A stretch of 10,536 nt of DNA. Origin: Planctomycetota bacterium (GTDB taxonomy: Bacteria; Planctomycetota; B15-G4; JADJEK01). The position numbers were made by a program, and so were the translations under genes. The stretch lies in contig JAEUIB010000686.1 of NCBI GenBank assembly GCA_016795255.1, positions 1-10,536 of the forward strand. The letters are read 5' to 3'. Each line of letters starts with the position of its first letter. The first letter of the stretch is position 1. The notes under the pieces were generated by a model. That model saw nothing but the letters and a program-made list of their open reading frames with translations, was not told the DNA's origin and did no database searches. Of the stretch, positions 1 to 6,938 are shown piece by piece.

Positions 1-330
1 TACGAGATCCACTGCGGCGTCAGCGCGCGAGGCCGCGACGCCGCGGCGTTCGAACTGCGCGCCGGGGTGGACGGAGCGCCGATCGCCGACGGTGCCTGCG
101 ACGCCGCGGATCGCGTGTGGGGCACGTATCTGCACGGGGTGTTCGACGACGCGGCGTTCCGTCACGCGTTCCTCGCGACGTTGCGTGCCGCGAAGGGCCT
201 GCCGGCATCGTCGCTCGACGGGTCGGTCGCCGTTTCACGCCGATTGACGGGCGAGATCGACCGTTTCGCCGACCACGTCGCGGCCCACGTGGACGTCCAG
301 GCGTTGTTCGCGCGGTTGGCGGCGTCGTGA
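1..330 (+). CDS. cobQ: Cobyric acid synthase, C-terminal fragment (glutamine amidotransferase domain)
   Basis: The 5' part lies outside the window; the last 109 residues are visible. CobQ amidates the b, d, e and g side chains of adenosyl-cobyrinic acid a,c-diamide in the cytoplasm, using glutamine and ATP. The fragment starts at YEIHCG, matching the GYEIH motif late in the class I amidotransferase domain. It then has VWGTYLHGVFDD, in which His45 of the fragment corresponds to the catalytic histidine. The tail EIDRFADHVAAHVDVQALF is typical of CobQ C-termini and favours CobQ over the related CobB, which usually has a CYAHGLF-like motif here. The catalytic cysteine and the synthetase domain cannot be seen. 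The gene lies 91 bases upstream of a corrinoid-importer operon on the same strand, which supports a B12 locus. Confidence 0.88.
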   Translation, partial: YEIHCGVSARGRDAAAFELRAGVDGAPIADGACDAADRVWGTYLHGVFDDAAFRHAFLATLRAAKGLPASSLDGSVAVSRRLTGEIDRFADHVAAHVDVQALFARLAAS

Positions 331-340
331 TGCCGAACCT

Positions 341-391
341 GCGCGGAACTGGATCGAGGTCCCGGATTCTGTTATTCCGCGCGGCTCGATC
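341..391 (+). other. Two interleaved inverted repeats between cobQ and the importer operon
   Basis: GCGCGGAA (341-348) is complementary to TTCCGCGC (375-382), and GATCGAG (352-358) is complementary to CTCGATC (385-391). The arms alternate, so the two stems cannot nest and would form a pseudoknot if both paired. Either stem alone is a plausible hairpin before the importer start. No T-run follows, so it is not a classic intrinsic terminator. It does not show the conserved core of a cobalamin riboswitch and is much shorter than one. The pairings are exact in the sequence; any function is inference. Confidence 0.35.
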
Positions 392-421
392 GGGCGGCTC
401 GCGTGGATGGGTTCGTGCGTG

Positions 422-1333
422 ATGCAGCGTCGTTCCATGCTGTGGGCGCCACTGGCTCTGTGGGCATTGGGTGCGCTAGGGGCATTGGGGGCACTGGGCT
501 CCGGCTGCGGGGACGCGCCGACGCCCGTCACGCCCGCGGGCAGCGGGCCGCGCGTCGTCTCGCTGGCGCCGTCGCACACCGAGCTGTTGTTCGCGCTCGG
601 CGCCGGTGATCAGGTCGTCGGCCGCACGCGCTTCTGCGATCGGCCGGCCGCGGCGAACGCCGTCCGCATCGTCGGCGACGCGAAGTCGGTCCAACTCGAG
701 ACCATCGTCGGACTGCAACCGGACTTCGTGCTGACGAACGCCGAAGCGATCGTCGAGATGCTCGGCCCGATCGCAGCGCGCGTGCCGGTCCGCCTCGTCC
801 GCACCGACACGCTCGCGCAGTGGACCGAAGCCGTCGGCGTCGTCGGCGCGATGGTGGGGCGCGAGGACGCGGCGGCGCGCTTGACGAGCGAGCTGAAGGC
901 CGTGATCGCGGAGGCGCAGGCGACCAGCCGGTCCCATGCGCGCGAACGCGTGCTCGTCGTCGTGCAGCGCTCGCCGTTCTTCGTCGCCGGTCGCGGGTCG
1001 TACGTCCACGAACTGCTCGAGATCCTCGGTTACGAGAACGCGGCGGCGAGCCTCGATTCCCCGTGGCCGAGCCTGTCGGCGGAAGCGCTGGTCGGCCTCT
1101 CGCCCGACGCGATCGTCGACGCCGCACCCGATGCGGGCGCGAGCGGACTCGGCGAGGCGGACGAGCTGAAGGCGTTCTGGAGCACGTTCGCGATGGTGCC
1201 CGCGGTCGCGAACGGCCGCGTGGTCCGGCTGACCGACGACGTCGTCGTGCGGCCCGGGCCGGATCTGCGCCACGCGATCGACGTGTTGTCCGAATCGATC
1301 CGAGCCCCGGCGACCGCGGACGGCGCACGATGA
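422..1333 (+). CDS. btuF: Corrinoid (BtuF-type) ABC transporter substrate-binding protein
   Basis: A 303-residue exported binding protein of the BtuF / helical-backbone metal receptor type, which delivers cobalamin or another corrinoid to the BtuCD permease. RVVSLAPSHTELLFALG near the mature N-terminus and DSPWPSLSAEALVGLSPDAI in the second lobe line up with the two lobes of E. coli BtuF (RIVTLSPANTELAFAAG and VPWPQVSREQVLARSPQAI). The N-terminus MQRR, a hydrophobic stretch and Cys29 suggest a lipoprotein, but the lipobox (LGSGC) is non-canonical because Leu lies at -4 rather than -3. ATG 422 was chosen because it gives a basic n-region and has a weak GGATGGG about ten bases upstream. ATG 407, in frame and five codons earlier, is a real alternative. 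The stop overlaps the permease start (ATGA). Siderophore or haem binding is possible, but the cobQ neighbour favours corrinoids. Confidence 0.85.
   Translation: MQRRSMLWAPLALWALGALGALGALGSGCGDAPTPVTPAGSGPRVVSLAPSHTELLFALGAGDQVVGRTRFCDRPAAANAVRIVGDAKSVQLETIVGLQPDFVLTNAEAIVEMLGPIAARVPVRLVRTDTLAQWTEAVGVVGAMVGREDAAARLTSELKAVIAEAQATSRSHARERVLVVVQRSPFFVAGRGSYVHELLEILGYENAAASLDSPWPSLSAEALVGLSPDAIVDAAPDAGASGLGEADELKAFWSTFAMVPAVANGRVVRLTDDVVVRPGPDLRHAIDVLSESIRAPATADGAR
464..499 (+). repeat. Four tandem 9-bp units inside the signal peptide
   Basis: Four consecutive nine-base units (GCATTGGGT, GCGCTAGGG, GCATTGGGG, GCACTGGGC) each encode Ala-Leu-Gly and make up most of the hydrophobic core of the binding protein's signal peptide. 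The units are imperfect, and include TTG and CTA leucine codons that are rare in the surrounding genes. Gain or loss of a unit would keep the frame and only change the length of the hydrophobic segment. Confidence 0.7.
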
Positions 1334-2322
1334 CGCGACGCGCGACGCCAGCTCGATTGATCGCGGTGCTCGGCGGCCTCGTCGTCGTGCTCGCGGCGGC
1401 GCTGCTCGCGGCGGCGGCGAGCGGCCCGGCCGGCGGTTGGTCGGCGGACTCGCGGATCGTGCTCGAGCTGCGGTTGCCGCGAGCTCTCGTCGCCGCACTG
1501 GTCGGCGGCGCGTTGTCGATCTGCGGCGCGACGTTCCAAGCCGTTCTGCGCAACCCGCTCGCGTCGCCGTTCGTGCTCGGTGTGTCGGGCGGTGGCTCGC
1601 TCGGCGCCGTCATCGCGATCCTGCTCGGCGTGCCGCCGCTGATGCCCGGCGTGCCGTCGATCCCGCTGTTCGCGTTCGCCGGCTGCTTGCTGGCGATCGG
1701 GATCATCCACCTCGGCGCGTCGCGCCGCGGACATTTGTTGGCGCACGACCTGCTGCTCGCGGGCGTCGTCGCGAACTCGTTCTTCCTCGCCGCGATGGCG
1801 GTGCTGCAGTACGTCGCCGATCCGACGCAGACCGCGCGGATCGTCCATTGGACGCTCGGGTCGATCCAGAGCTCGGCGGTGCCGCTGCCGGTGACCGCGG
1901 TGCTGATGGCCGTCGGCGTCGCTTTGGTGATGATGCACGCGAACGATCTGAACCTGCTGTCGGTCGGCGACGAGACCGCGACGAACCTCGGCGTCGACGT
2001 CACGCGCGCGCGGCGGCACGCGTTCCTCGCCGCATCGCTGATGGTCGGTGCGGCGGTCGCGGTGTCGGGACCGATCGCATTCGTCGGTCTGTTCGTGCCC
2101 CACGCCGTGCGCTTCTTCACCGGCCCGGACCATCGCATCCTGCTGCCGGCGTCGTTCCTCGCCGGCGCGGCGTTCCTCGTGCTGGCCGACACGGCCGCGC
2201 GTGCGGCGTTCGCTCCGCACGAATTGCCGGTCGGCGTGCTGACCGCGGTGATCGGCGCGCCGGCGTTCTACGTGCTGCTGATCCGTCAACGCGATCGCAC
2301 GACCGAACGGACGGACGCATGA
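1330..2322 (+). CDS. btuC: FecCD/BtuC-family permease of the corrinoid importer
   Basis: A 330-residue polytopic inner-membrane permease, the usual length for the FecCD/BtuC family, in which two copies form the translocation channel. Family signatures are in order: RLPRALVAALVGGALS (48-63), GATFQAVLRNPLASP (66-80) followed by FVLGVSGGGSLGA, SGPIAFVGLFVPH (246-258) in the loop that contacts the ATPase, and ELPVGVLTAVIGAPAF (298-313) near the C-terminus. Hydrophobic segments are spread along the whole chain, consistent with about ten helices. The start overlaps the binding-protein stop by four bases (ATGA at 1330-1333), and the stop overlaps the ATPase start in the same way (2319-2322), indicating translational coupling. 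The sequence alone does not separate corrinoid from iron-siderophore transport; the cobQ neighbour and the BtuF-like partner make corrinoid the better call. Confidence 0.92.
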   Translation: MTRRATPARLIAVLGGLVVVLAAALLAAAASGPAGGWSADSRIVLELRLPRALVAALVGGALSICGATFQAVLRNPLASPFVLGVSGGGSLGAVIAILLGVPPLMPGVPSIPLFAFAGCLLAIGIIHLGASRRGHLLAHDLLLAGVVANSFFLAAMAVLQYVADPTQTARIVHWTLGSIQSSAVPLPVTAVLMAVGVALVMMHANDLNLLSVGDETATNLGVDVTRARRHAFLAASLMVGAAVAVSGPIAFVGLFVPHAVRFFTGPDHRILLPASFLAGAAFLVLADTAARAAFAPHELPVGVLTAVIGAPAFYVLLIRQRDRTTERTDA

Positions 2323-3104
2323 CCGGCTCGGCGCACGCGATCGAGTTCTCCGGCGCCGCGTTCGCGTATCGCGAGCGCGACGTGCTGTGCGATGTCCACC
2401 TCGTCGTGCGCGAGGGCGAGTTCGTCGGCGTGCTCGGCCCGAACGGGTCGGGCAAGACGACGCTGGTGCGCGGCGCGACGCGCGTCGTGACTCCGCGCGC
2501 CGGCGTCGTGCGCGTCCACGGCATCGACGTCGGGACGATCGCGCGCCGCGACCTCGCGCGGCAGATCGCCGTCGTGCCGCAGGAGGGCGTGCCGATCTTC
2601 CCCTACACGGTGCTCGAGACCGTGTTGATGGGACGCGCGCCGTGGCTCGGCTCGTTCGCGTTCGAAGGCGACGACGACGTCGCGCGCGCGCGGGACGCGC
2701 TGGCCGCGGTCGACGCGACGCACCTCGAGGATCGCGACCTGTCGGAGCTGTCCGGCGGCGAACGTCAGCGCGTCGTCGTCGCGCGCGCGTTGGCGCAGAA
2801 CACGCGGATCGTGCTCGCCGACGAGCCGACCGCGCACCTCGACCTGCGCCACGCGGTGTCGATGTTCCAGTTGTTCCGCCGCCTGCGCGACGAGCGCGGG
2901 CTCGCCGTGATGCTGGTCACGCACGACTTGAACCTCGCGGCGCGTCATTGCGATCGCGTCGTGCTGCTCGCCGAAGGCACGATCCGCGCGGACGGGGCGC
3001 CGCGCGACGTGCTGACCGCACCGCTGCTCGAACGGACCTTCGGCACGCGCATCGAAGTCCGCCTGCGCGACGACGGCACCCCGTTCGTCGTCGCCGCGGG
3101 CTGA
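2319..3104 (+). CDS. btuD: ATP-binding protein of the corrinoid importer (BtuD/FecE type)
   Basis: A 261-residue cytoplasmic ABC ATPase that powers the BtuC-type permease. All nucleotide-binding motifs are intact: Walker A GPNGSGKTT (40-48), Q-loop VVPQ with Gln88, signature LSGGERQ (144-150), Walker B IVLADEP with Asp168 and Glu169, D-loop AHLD, and switch histidine His202 in VTHDLN. The segment FPYTVLETVLMGRAPWLG after the Q-loop is characteristic of the iron-siderophore/cobalamin ATPase group. The start is ATG 2319, inside the permease stop (ATGA), making this the last gene of a three-gene coupled operon. It is followed by a 209-base gap with a 7-bp hairpin. In some genomes such ATPases serve haem or siderophore systems; the local context argues for corrinoids. 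Confidence 0.92.
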   Translation: MTGSAHAIEFSGAAFAYRERDVLCDVHLVVREGEFVGVLGPNGSGKTTLVRGATRVVTPRAGVVRVHGIDVGTIARRDLARQIAVVPQEGVPIFPYTVLETVLMGRAPWLGSFAFEGDDDVARARDALAAVDATHLEDRDLSELSGGERQRVVVARALAQNTRIVLADEPTAHLDLRHAVSMFQLFRRLRDERGLAVMLVTHDLNLAARHCDRVVLLAEGTIRADGAPRDVLTAPLLERTFGTRIEVRLRDDGTPFVVAAG

Positions 3105-3120
3105 TCGACCGACGAGCCGC

Positions 3121-3139
3121 CCGCGACGCCGTGTCGCGG
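3121..3139 (+). terminator. GC-rich hairpin after the importer operon
   Basis: CCGCGAC (3121-3127) pairs with GTCGCGG (3133-3139) around a five-base loop, 16 bases after the ATPase stop. The stem is exact and well placed for the end of a transcript, but no T-tract follows, so a classic intrinsic terminator is not shown. The rest of the gap (3140-3313) contains no recognisable gene, RNA or clear promoter; it presumably carries the promoter of the next gene. Confidence 0.35.
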
Positions 3140-3313
3140 CCGAGCGACGCGCGATGCGCAGTTCGCCGAACCTGATTGGCAGCCGTCGCTTGCGATCGAG
3201 TCGAAATCCAGGACCCGAGCCGTGCGAACGAGACGTCGAACCAAGCTGGACCCGCGCGCCGCACCCGGCGTACAACCTCGTCGGCACCCTCTTCGAAGCT
3301 CTTGGAGTCGACG

Positions 3314-4192
3314 ATGAAATCCTCACATCCGCTCACCCGTCTCGTCACCGCTGCGTTCGCCGTCGTCGTGTCCGCGTTCGCGTGGACCGCGTTCGCGAGC
3401 GAAGACGCCGCGGCGCGCCAGAACACCGCGTGCCCGATCTCCGGCGCGACGCTGGCGGACGACGCTCCGACCGCGTCGTTCGACGGCAAGGCGTACGGCT
3501 TCTGCTGCAAGAAGTGCGTCGCGAAGTTCGACGCGATGAAGGACGACGACAAGCGCGCGCTGGTCGCGAAGCTCGCGCCGGCCGCCGAAGAGAAGCCGGC
3601 CGCCGCCGAGGCGAAGCCCGCCGAGCTGACGTTGAACACCGTCTACGCGCTCGACGTCTGCCCGATGTCCGGTGAAAAGCTCGGCGATGGCGCGGTCGCC
3701 AAGGTGTTCGACGGTCGCCAGGTCCGCTTCTGCTGCGAGAAGTGCGCCGGCGCGTTCGAGAAGGACACGGCGAAGGGCTTCGCGAAGGTCGACGAACTGA
3801 TCGTCAAGCAGCAGAGCGAGTCGTATCCGCTCGACACCTGCGTCGTTTCCGGCGAAGCGCTGACCGAGATGGGCGAGCCGGTGAACGTCGTCGTCGGCAA
3901 TCGACTCGTGAAGGTCTGCTGCAAGAGCTGCGTCCGCAAGGTCACCGCCGATCCGACGAAGGCGTTCGCGAAGCTCGACGCCGCGATCAAGGAGAAGCAG
4001 ACGGCGAACTACCCGCTCGACGTCTGCGTGATCGCCGGGGACTCGCTCAGCGAGATGGGCGAGCCGGTCGACGTCGTGGTCGCGAATCGCCTGGTCCGCC
4101 TGTGCTGCGATCACTGCGTCGGCAAGGTGATGAAGGATCCGGCCGGCGTGCTCGCGCGGCTCGACGAGGCCGCGAAGGCCAAGGCGAAGTGA
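3314..4192 (+). CDS. Exported protein with four tandem YHS/TRASH-like cysteine modules
   Basis: A 292-residue protein with a signal peptide (MKSSHPLTR, hydrophobic core, probable cleavage after TAFA at about residue 28). The mature part holds four modules of the form C-x2-(S/A)-G, about 20 residues, then C-C-x2-C. The cysteines are C40/C64/C65/C68, C116/C140/C141/C144, C176/C202/C203/C206 and C238/C264/C265/C268; the protein has no others. Spacing from first to second cysteine is 24 residues in modules 1-2 and 26 in modules 3-4. Modules 3 and 4 share EMGEPV and NRLV, pointing to a recent duplication. A charged Ala/Lys/Glu-rich helix follows each module. YHS and TRASH domains are treble-clef-like metal-binding folds, so a periplasmic metal-binding role is likely, but metal and partner are unknown. 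ATG 3314 was chosen for the signal peptide and GGAG (3304-3307) six bases upstream. Confidence 0.82.
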   Translation: MKSSHPLTRLVTAAFAVVVSAFAWTAFASEDAAARQNTACPISGATLADDAPTASFDGKAYGFCCKKCVAKFDAMKDDDKRALVAKLAPAAEEKPAAAEAKPAELTLNTVYALDVCPMSGEKLGDGAVAKVFDGRQVRFCCEKCAGAFEKDTAKGFAKVDELIVKQQSESYPLDTCVVSGEALTEMGEPVNVVVGNRLVKVCCKSCVRKVTADPTKAFAKLDAAIKEKQTANYPLDVCVIAGDSLSEMGEPVDVVVANRLVRLCCDHCVGKVMKDPAGVLARLDEAAKAKAK

Positions 4193-4229
4193 TTCGAACC
4201 CGCGCCTGGCGCGGAAAGCAATCGACCGA

Positions 4230-4262
4230 CGACCCTGCGGCGAACTCTTCGCCGCAGGGTCG
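4230..4262. terminator. Strong bidirectional terminator hairpin between convergent genes
   Basis: A perfect 15-bp stem (arms 4230-4244 and 4248-4262) closes on a three-base CTC loop. It lies 37 bases after the stop of the + strand cysteine-rich protein gene and directly abuts the stop of the - strand serine hydrolase gene, so it can end both transcripts. On the + strand it is followed by a short T-containing stretch (GTCATTT). A smaller 6-bp GC hairpin precedes it at about 4200-4214. Confidence 0.8.
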
Positions 4263-4264
4263 CG

Positions 4265-5431
4265 TCATTTCGGCGGCGTCTTCGACTCCAGGACGACGCG
4301 GACCAGCTCGTGCACCATCCAACCGGTGCCCTTGCCGAGCCGCGCGAAGTCGCTGGTGTTCACCTGGACCGCGACGGCGATCGCGGAGTCCTCGAACCAC
4401 CGCGCGTCGCTGACGTAGCCGGGGAAGAAGCCGGAATGACCGAGCGTCTTCCCGAGCGGGCCCGACTTGACGATGCAGCACAGCCCGTAGCGCGTCTGCG
4501 GTCCGAGCTGCGGCGCGTCGACGCCGTCGACGACCTCGGCCCGCAGCGTCGGCGGGATTCCCCCCGCGCCGAACTGATGCCGGACCAACCGCGCGAGGTC
4601 GCCGGCCGTCGTCGCGAAGCCGCCGCCGGCCCATTCGAATTGAGGATTCAGCGTCAGCGAGCCGTTCTCGATCAGCCCTGCTCCGCCGGTGAACGGGTCG
4701 TCCTGCGCGGGGTGGCCCTGCGCCAAGCGTTCGATGACGATGCCGCGCGCCGGAACGATGCCGGTCAATGCCAGCGGTCGCAACACCTGCGCGTCGATCG
4801 CGGTGTACGCGTCTTGCTCGAGCACGCGCTCGAGGACCGCGCCGAGCACGACGTAGTTCGTGTCCGAGTACTCGAAGCGCTCTCCGGCCTCGAACGGAGC
4901 GGGCGAGTCGAACAAGCACTCGACGCGCTCGGCGATCGTGAACTCGCGCAGCGGGTCCTGCTTCAATTCCGCGAGGAAGCCCGGATGGAGCTCGTAGCGC
5001 ACGAGTCCGCTCGTGTGGTTCATCAATTGGCGCACCGTGATGTCGGCGTGGTTCGGCAAGCGCTCGAACCACGGCGATGCGTCGAGGTAGGACGTGACAC
5101 GTCGATCGAGGTCGAGGCGCCCGGCCTCGACCGACTTCAGCGCCAGCGCGGCGAACAGCAGTTTGCCGGTGCTGCCGGCGAGCATCCGATGTTCGGGCGT
5201 CAGCGCCGAGTCGTCGGCTTCGTCCGCGACGCCAGCCGCGATCGCGATCGTCGTGCCGTCGTCGAGCGTGATGCCCGCGCTGATGCCGGGGCATCCGGCT
5301 TCGTCGCGCAGCGCCTGGAGCCGTTTCGTGAGAGCGTCCCGCAACGCGTCGGGCGAGTCGCCGCTCCACGCGAACGAAGGCGCGAGCGCGACGAGGACCC
5401 AGGTCGACATCCATCGGGTGGCAGTTCGCAT
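4265..5431 (-). CDS. Exported serine beta-lactamase-family hydrolase (class C / DD-peptidase type)
   Basis: A 388-residue serine hydrolase of the Beta-lactamase (PF00144) family, which includes DD-carboxypeptidases, class C beta-lactamases and EstB-type esterases. The catalytic S-x-x-K is STGK (Ser87-Lys90). The second motif, in FEYSDTNYVVLG, is Tyr188-Ser-Asp190, with Asp where classic enzymes have Asn. The third motif is HSG (332-334) in LGHSGFFPGY. NHTSGL (138-143) is a typical family landmark. The N-terminus MRTATRWMSTWVLVALAPSFAW is a signal peptide, so the enzyme acts outside the cytoplasm. ATG 5431 was chosen because it gives a basic n-region; an in-frame GTG at 5452 and ATG at 5410 are alternatives. 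The substrate cannot be predicted: family membership does not imply antibiotic resistance. It lies downstream of the hydrolase lipoprotein gene, separated by a REP-like palindrome. Confidence 0.88.
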   Translation of the reverse strand: MRTATRWMSTWVLVALAPSFAWSGDSPDALRDALTKRLQALRDEAGCPGISAGITLDDGTTIAIAAGVADEADDSALTPEHRMLAGSTGKLLFAALALKSVEAGRLDLDRRVTSYLDASPWFERLPNHADITVRQLMNHTSGLVRYELHPGFLAELKQDPLREFTIAERVECLFDSPAPFEAGERFEYSDTNYVVLGAVLERVLEQDAYTAIDAQVLRPLALTGIVPARGIVIERLAQGHPAQDDPFTGGAGLIENGSLTLNPQFEWAGGGFATTAGDLARLVRHQFGAGGIPPTLRAEVVDGVDAPQLGPQTRYGLCCIVKSGPLGKTLGHSGFFPGYVSDARWFEDSAIAVAVQVNTSDFARLGKGTGWMVHELVRVVLESKTPPK

Positions 5432-5471
5432 GGGTCCACTACGCACGGCCACGAGCGGCGTTGGCGAAGCC

Positions 5472-5500
5472 GGGGACAGACCCCTTCGGGGGCTGGCCCC
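5472..5500. repeat. REP-like GC-rich palindrome between two - strand genes
   Basis: GGGGACAGACCCC (5472-5484) and GGGGGCTGGCCCC (5488-5500) form an imperfect 13-bp stem with two A-G mismatches around a TTC loop. Each arm can also fold by itself (GGGG/CCCC). On the - strand it begins one base after the TGA (5504-5502) of the hydrolase lipoprotein gene, so it may act as a terminator or transcript stabiliser. The GGGGACAGACCCC core resembles the extragenic palindromes that I recall being associated with REP-type (Y1) transposases in many bacteria; this link is from memory. No such transposase is in the window. Confidence 0.55.
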
Positions 5501-5501
5501 G

Positions 5502-6938
5502 TCACGGTTCGAGTCGGCGCCAGCGACCGGCGTCGAAGACCTCGAGGTGCGGCGTCGCGTACTCGTCGAAGCCGACGCGGTCCGGGATCCCGGCCGCCTT
5601 CAACGCCAGTCGCGTCAATTGGCGTCGCGCGTTGACGGCATCGAGATTCAACCGCGCCGGCGCACCCCACGGCTGAGGGCCGTCGACGAGATCGCAGGCG
5701 ACCTCGGCGATCGGCTCCTGGCTCCACGCGTGACGGATCGTGTACCGGGATCTCCGATCGAGTTCGTGCTTCGCGATGTGGTGGAACAGAGCCTCCGGCA
5801 ACGGCTTCGCGGGTCGACTCGGATCGCTGGCCGCCGCGGCCGATGCGCTGCGGACCTGCGCGACGACGTCGGCCATCCAGTCCAGCTCGCGCGCATCGAG
5901 CCGCCCGAGCGGATCGCCGAGATCGAGCCACGCGCGCATCGCGTCCTCCGGCATCGTGTCCGGCAGCGACGGCGGCAGTCGCCGGATCCAACGCATCACG
6001 AGGCCTTCCTCGAACGCGTCCGACTTCGCCAGCGCGTCCGCCAGCGGTTGCGCGAGCGCGGGCGAGTCGATCACGCGGCGCTGGAACAGGTCGCCGGCGA
6101 GCAACACGCGCCCCGGGAACGCCAGCGCGTACAGCGTGTGCTCCGCGCCGAGCAGCGAGTGCAAGCGCATCGCGATCTCGACGTGTCCGACTTGGACGTC
6201 TAGCACCGTGCGTCCGCCGCGCTGCTGGACCGCGTCGGCGAGCGCGGCGCGCTCGTCGGCGTCCATCAGTTCGTCCGCGCCCGACAGATACGCGAGCTTG
6301 CGACCGCGGAACGCCCGCAGCGCGTCGGCCAGATCGGCGTCACCGGCGTATCCGCGCAGCGCCGAGCGCATCGCGACGAACGCCTCGTCGCTCCGTTCGG
6401 CGAGACGCTGCGCGACGGCGTCTCCCGGCACCGGTGAGCCGAGGACGACCGCGGCCGGTGTGCGTCCGGCCGCCAGCAATTCCGCGATCGGCAGCGTTCC
6501 AAGTGACGCGCCGCGCAACACGAGATTCGCTTCGCTGCCGGCGCGACGCAGCGCCTCCGCGTACGCGGCCTGCGCGTCTCCCGCGAGGTGATCCTCGCGG
6601 ACGTCGATCGCGAGCACGCTCATGCCGAGGTCGCGCAAGTGCCACAGCAGCGGATACCCCGGCAGGCTGGCGGCGCCGAACGCCAAGAACTCGCCGTTCT
6701 CGACGAACTGGAGCACGACCGGCGCATTCGGGTCGCCGGGCACGAACACGCCGACCGGAGCTCCGGCCGGTCCCGAGGAGTCCGTGGATCCGACCGCCAG
6801 TTGCGCGATCTCCGCTCCCGGCGGGAACCGGGCGAGGTCGATCGTCGGCGCCGGAGCGGGGGCTGGGTCCGGCGGCGCCGCACAGCCCCAGAGCAACGCG
6901 ACGACCGCCACGGACTCGAACGACCTGCGACGCGCCAT
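5502..6938 (-). CDS. Lipoprotein with alpha/beta hydrolase domain and degenerate transglutaminase-like C-terminus
   Basis: A 478-residue protein starting [19 protein letters not shown], with lipobox LWGC and Cys19 as the lipid-modified residue, then a Pro/Ala linker. Residues about 45-265 look like an alpha/beta hydrolase: nucleophile elbow GASLG with Ser145, a possible acid Asp222 in LSGADELMD, and a possible His252 in VGHVEI. The end of the chain, [14 protein letters not shown] to [16 protein letters not shown] (about 430-478), matches the LLRxxGIPAR...HAWVEV...GxWxxLDP pattern of transglutaminase-like proteins. His464 is kept, Val435 or Asn436 stands where the cysteine is expected, and Glu477 replaces Asp. 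The middle (about 265-430) is unrecognised. ATG 6938 fits the lipoprotein signal and has GGGAG ten bases upstream; in-frame ATG 6968 and a start at 6998 are alternatives. The substrate is unknown. The family calls are from motifs only. Confidence 0.72.
   Translation of the reverse strand: MARRRSFESVAVVALLWGCAAPPDPAPAPAPTIDLARFPPGAEIAQLAVGSTDSSGPAGAPVGVFVPGDPNAPVVLQFVENGEFLAFGAASLPGYPLLWHLRDLGMSVLAIDVREDHLAGDAQAAYAEALRRAGSEANLVLRGASLGTLPIAELLAAGRTPAAVVLGSPVPGDAVAQRLAERSDEAFVAMRSALRGYAGDADLADALRAFRGRKLAYLSGADELMDADERAALADAVQQRGGRTVLDVQVGHVEIAMRLHSLLGAEHTLYALAFPGRVLLAGDLFQRRVIDSPALAQPLADALAKSDAFEEGLVMRWIRRLPPSLPDTMPEDAMRAWLDLGDPLGRLDARELDWMADVVAQVRSASAAAASDPSRPAKPLPEALFHHIAKHELDRRSRYTIRHAWSQEPIAEVACDLVDGPQPWGAPARLNLDAVNARRQLTRLALKAAGIPDRVGFDEYATPHLEVFDAGRWRRLEP

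Noticed and set aside
447..456. GCGCCACTGG, which resembles the GCCACTG segment of cobalamin riboswitches, close to the corrinoid importer start.
   Set aside because: It lies inside the signal-peptide coding sequence, and I find no accompanying B12-box (GGAGACCTGCC-like) element at a suitable distance. Chance match.
476..2289. Long - strand open frames opposite the importer operon.
   Set aside because: Arg-rich, without recognisable motifs, and fully overlapping three well-supported + strand genes; shadows of GC-rich codon use.
3176..3206. TTGGCA at 3176-3181 as a -35 element for the cysteine-rich protein gene.
   Set aside because: No acceptable -10 hexamer lies 16-18 bases downstream; the best candidates match only about three of six positions.
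3176..3313. A longer start for the cysteine-rich protein at 3176, adding 46 residues.
   Set aside because: It would bury the clear signal peptide beginning at ATG 3314, and the extra residues look non-coding; 3314 has GGAG six bases upstream.
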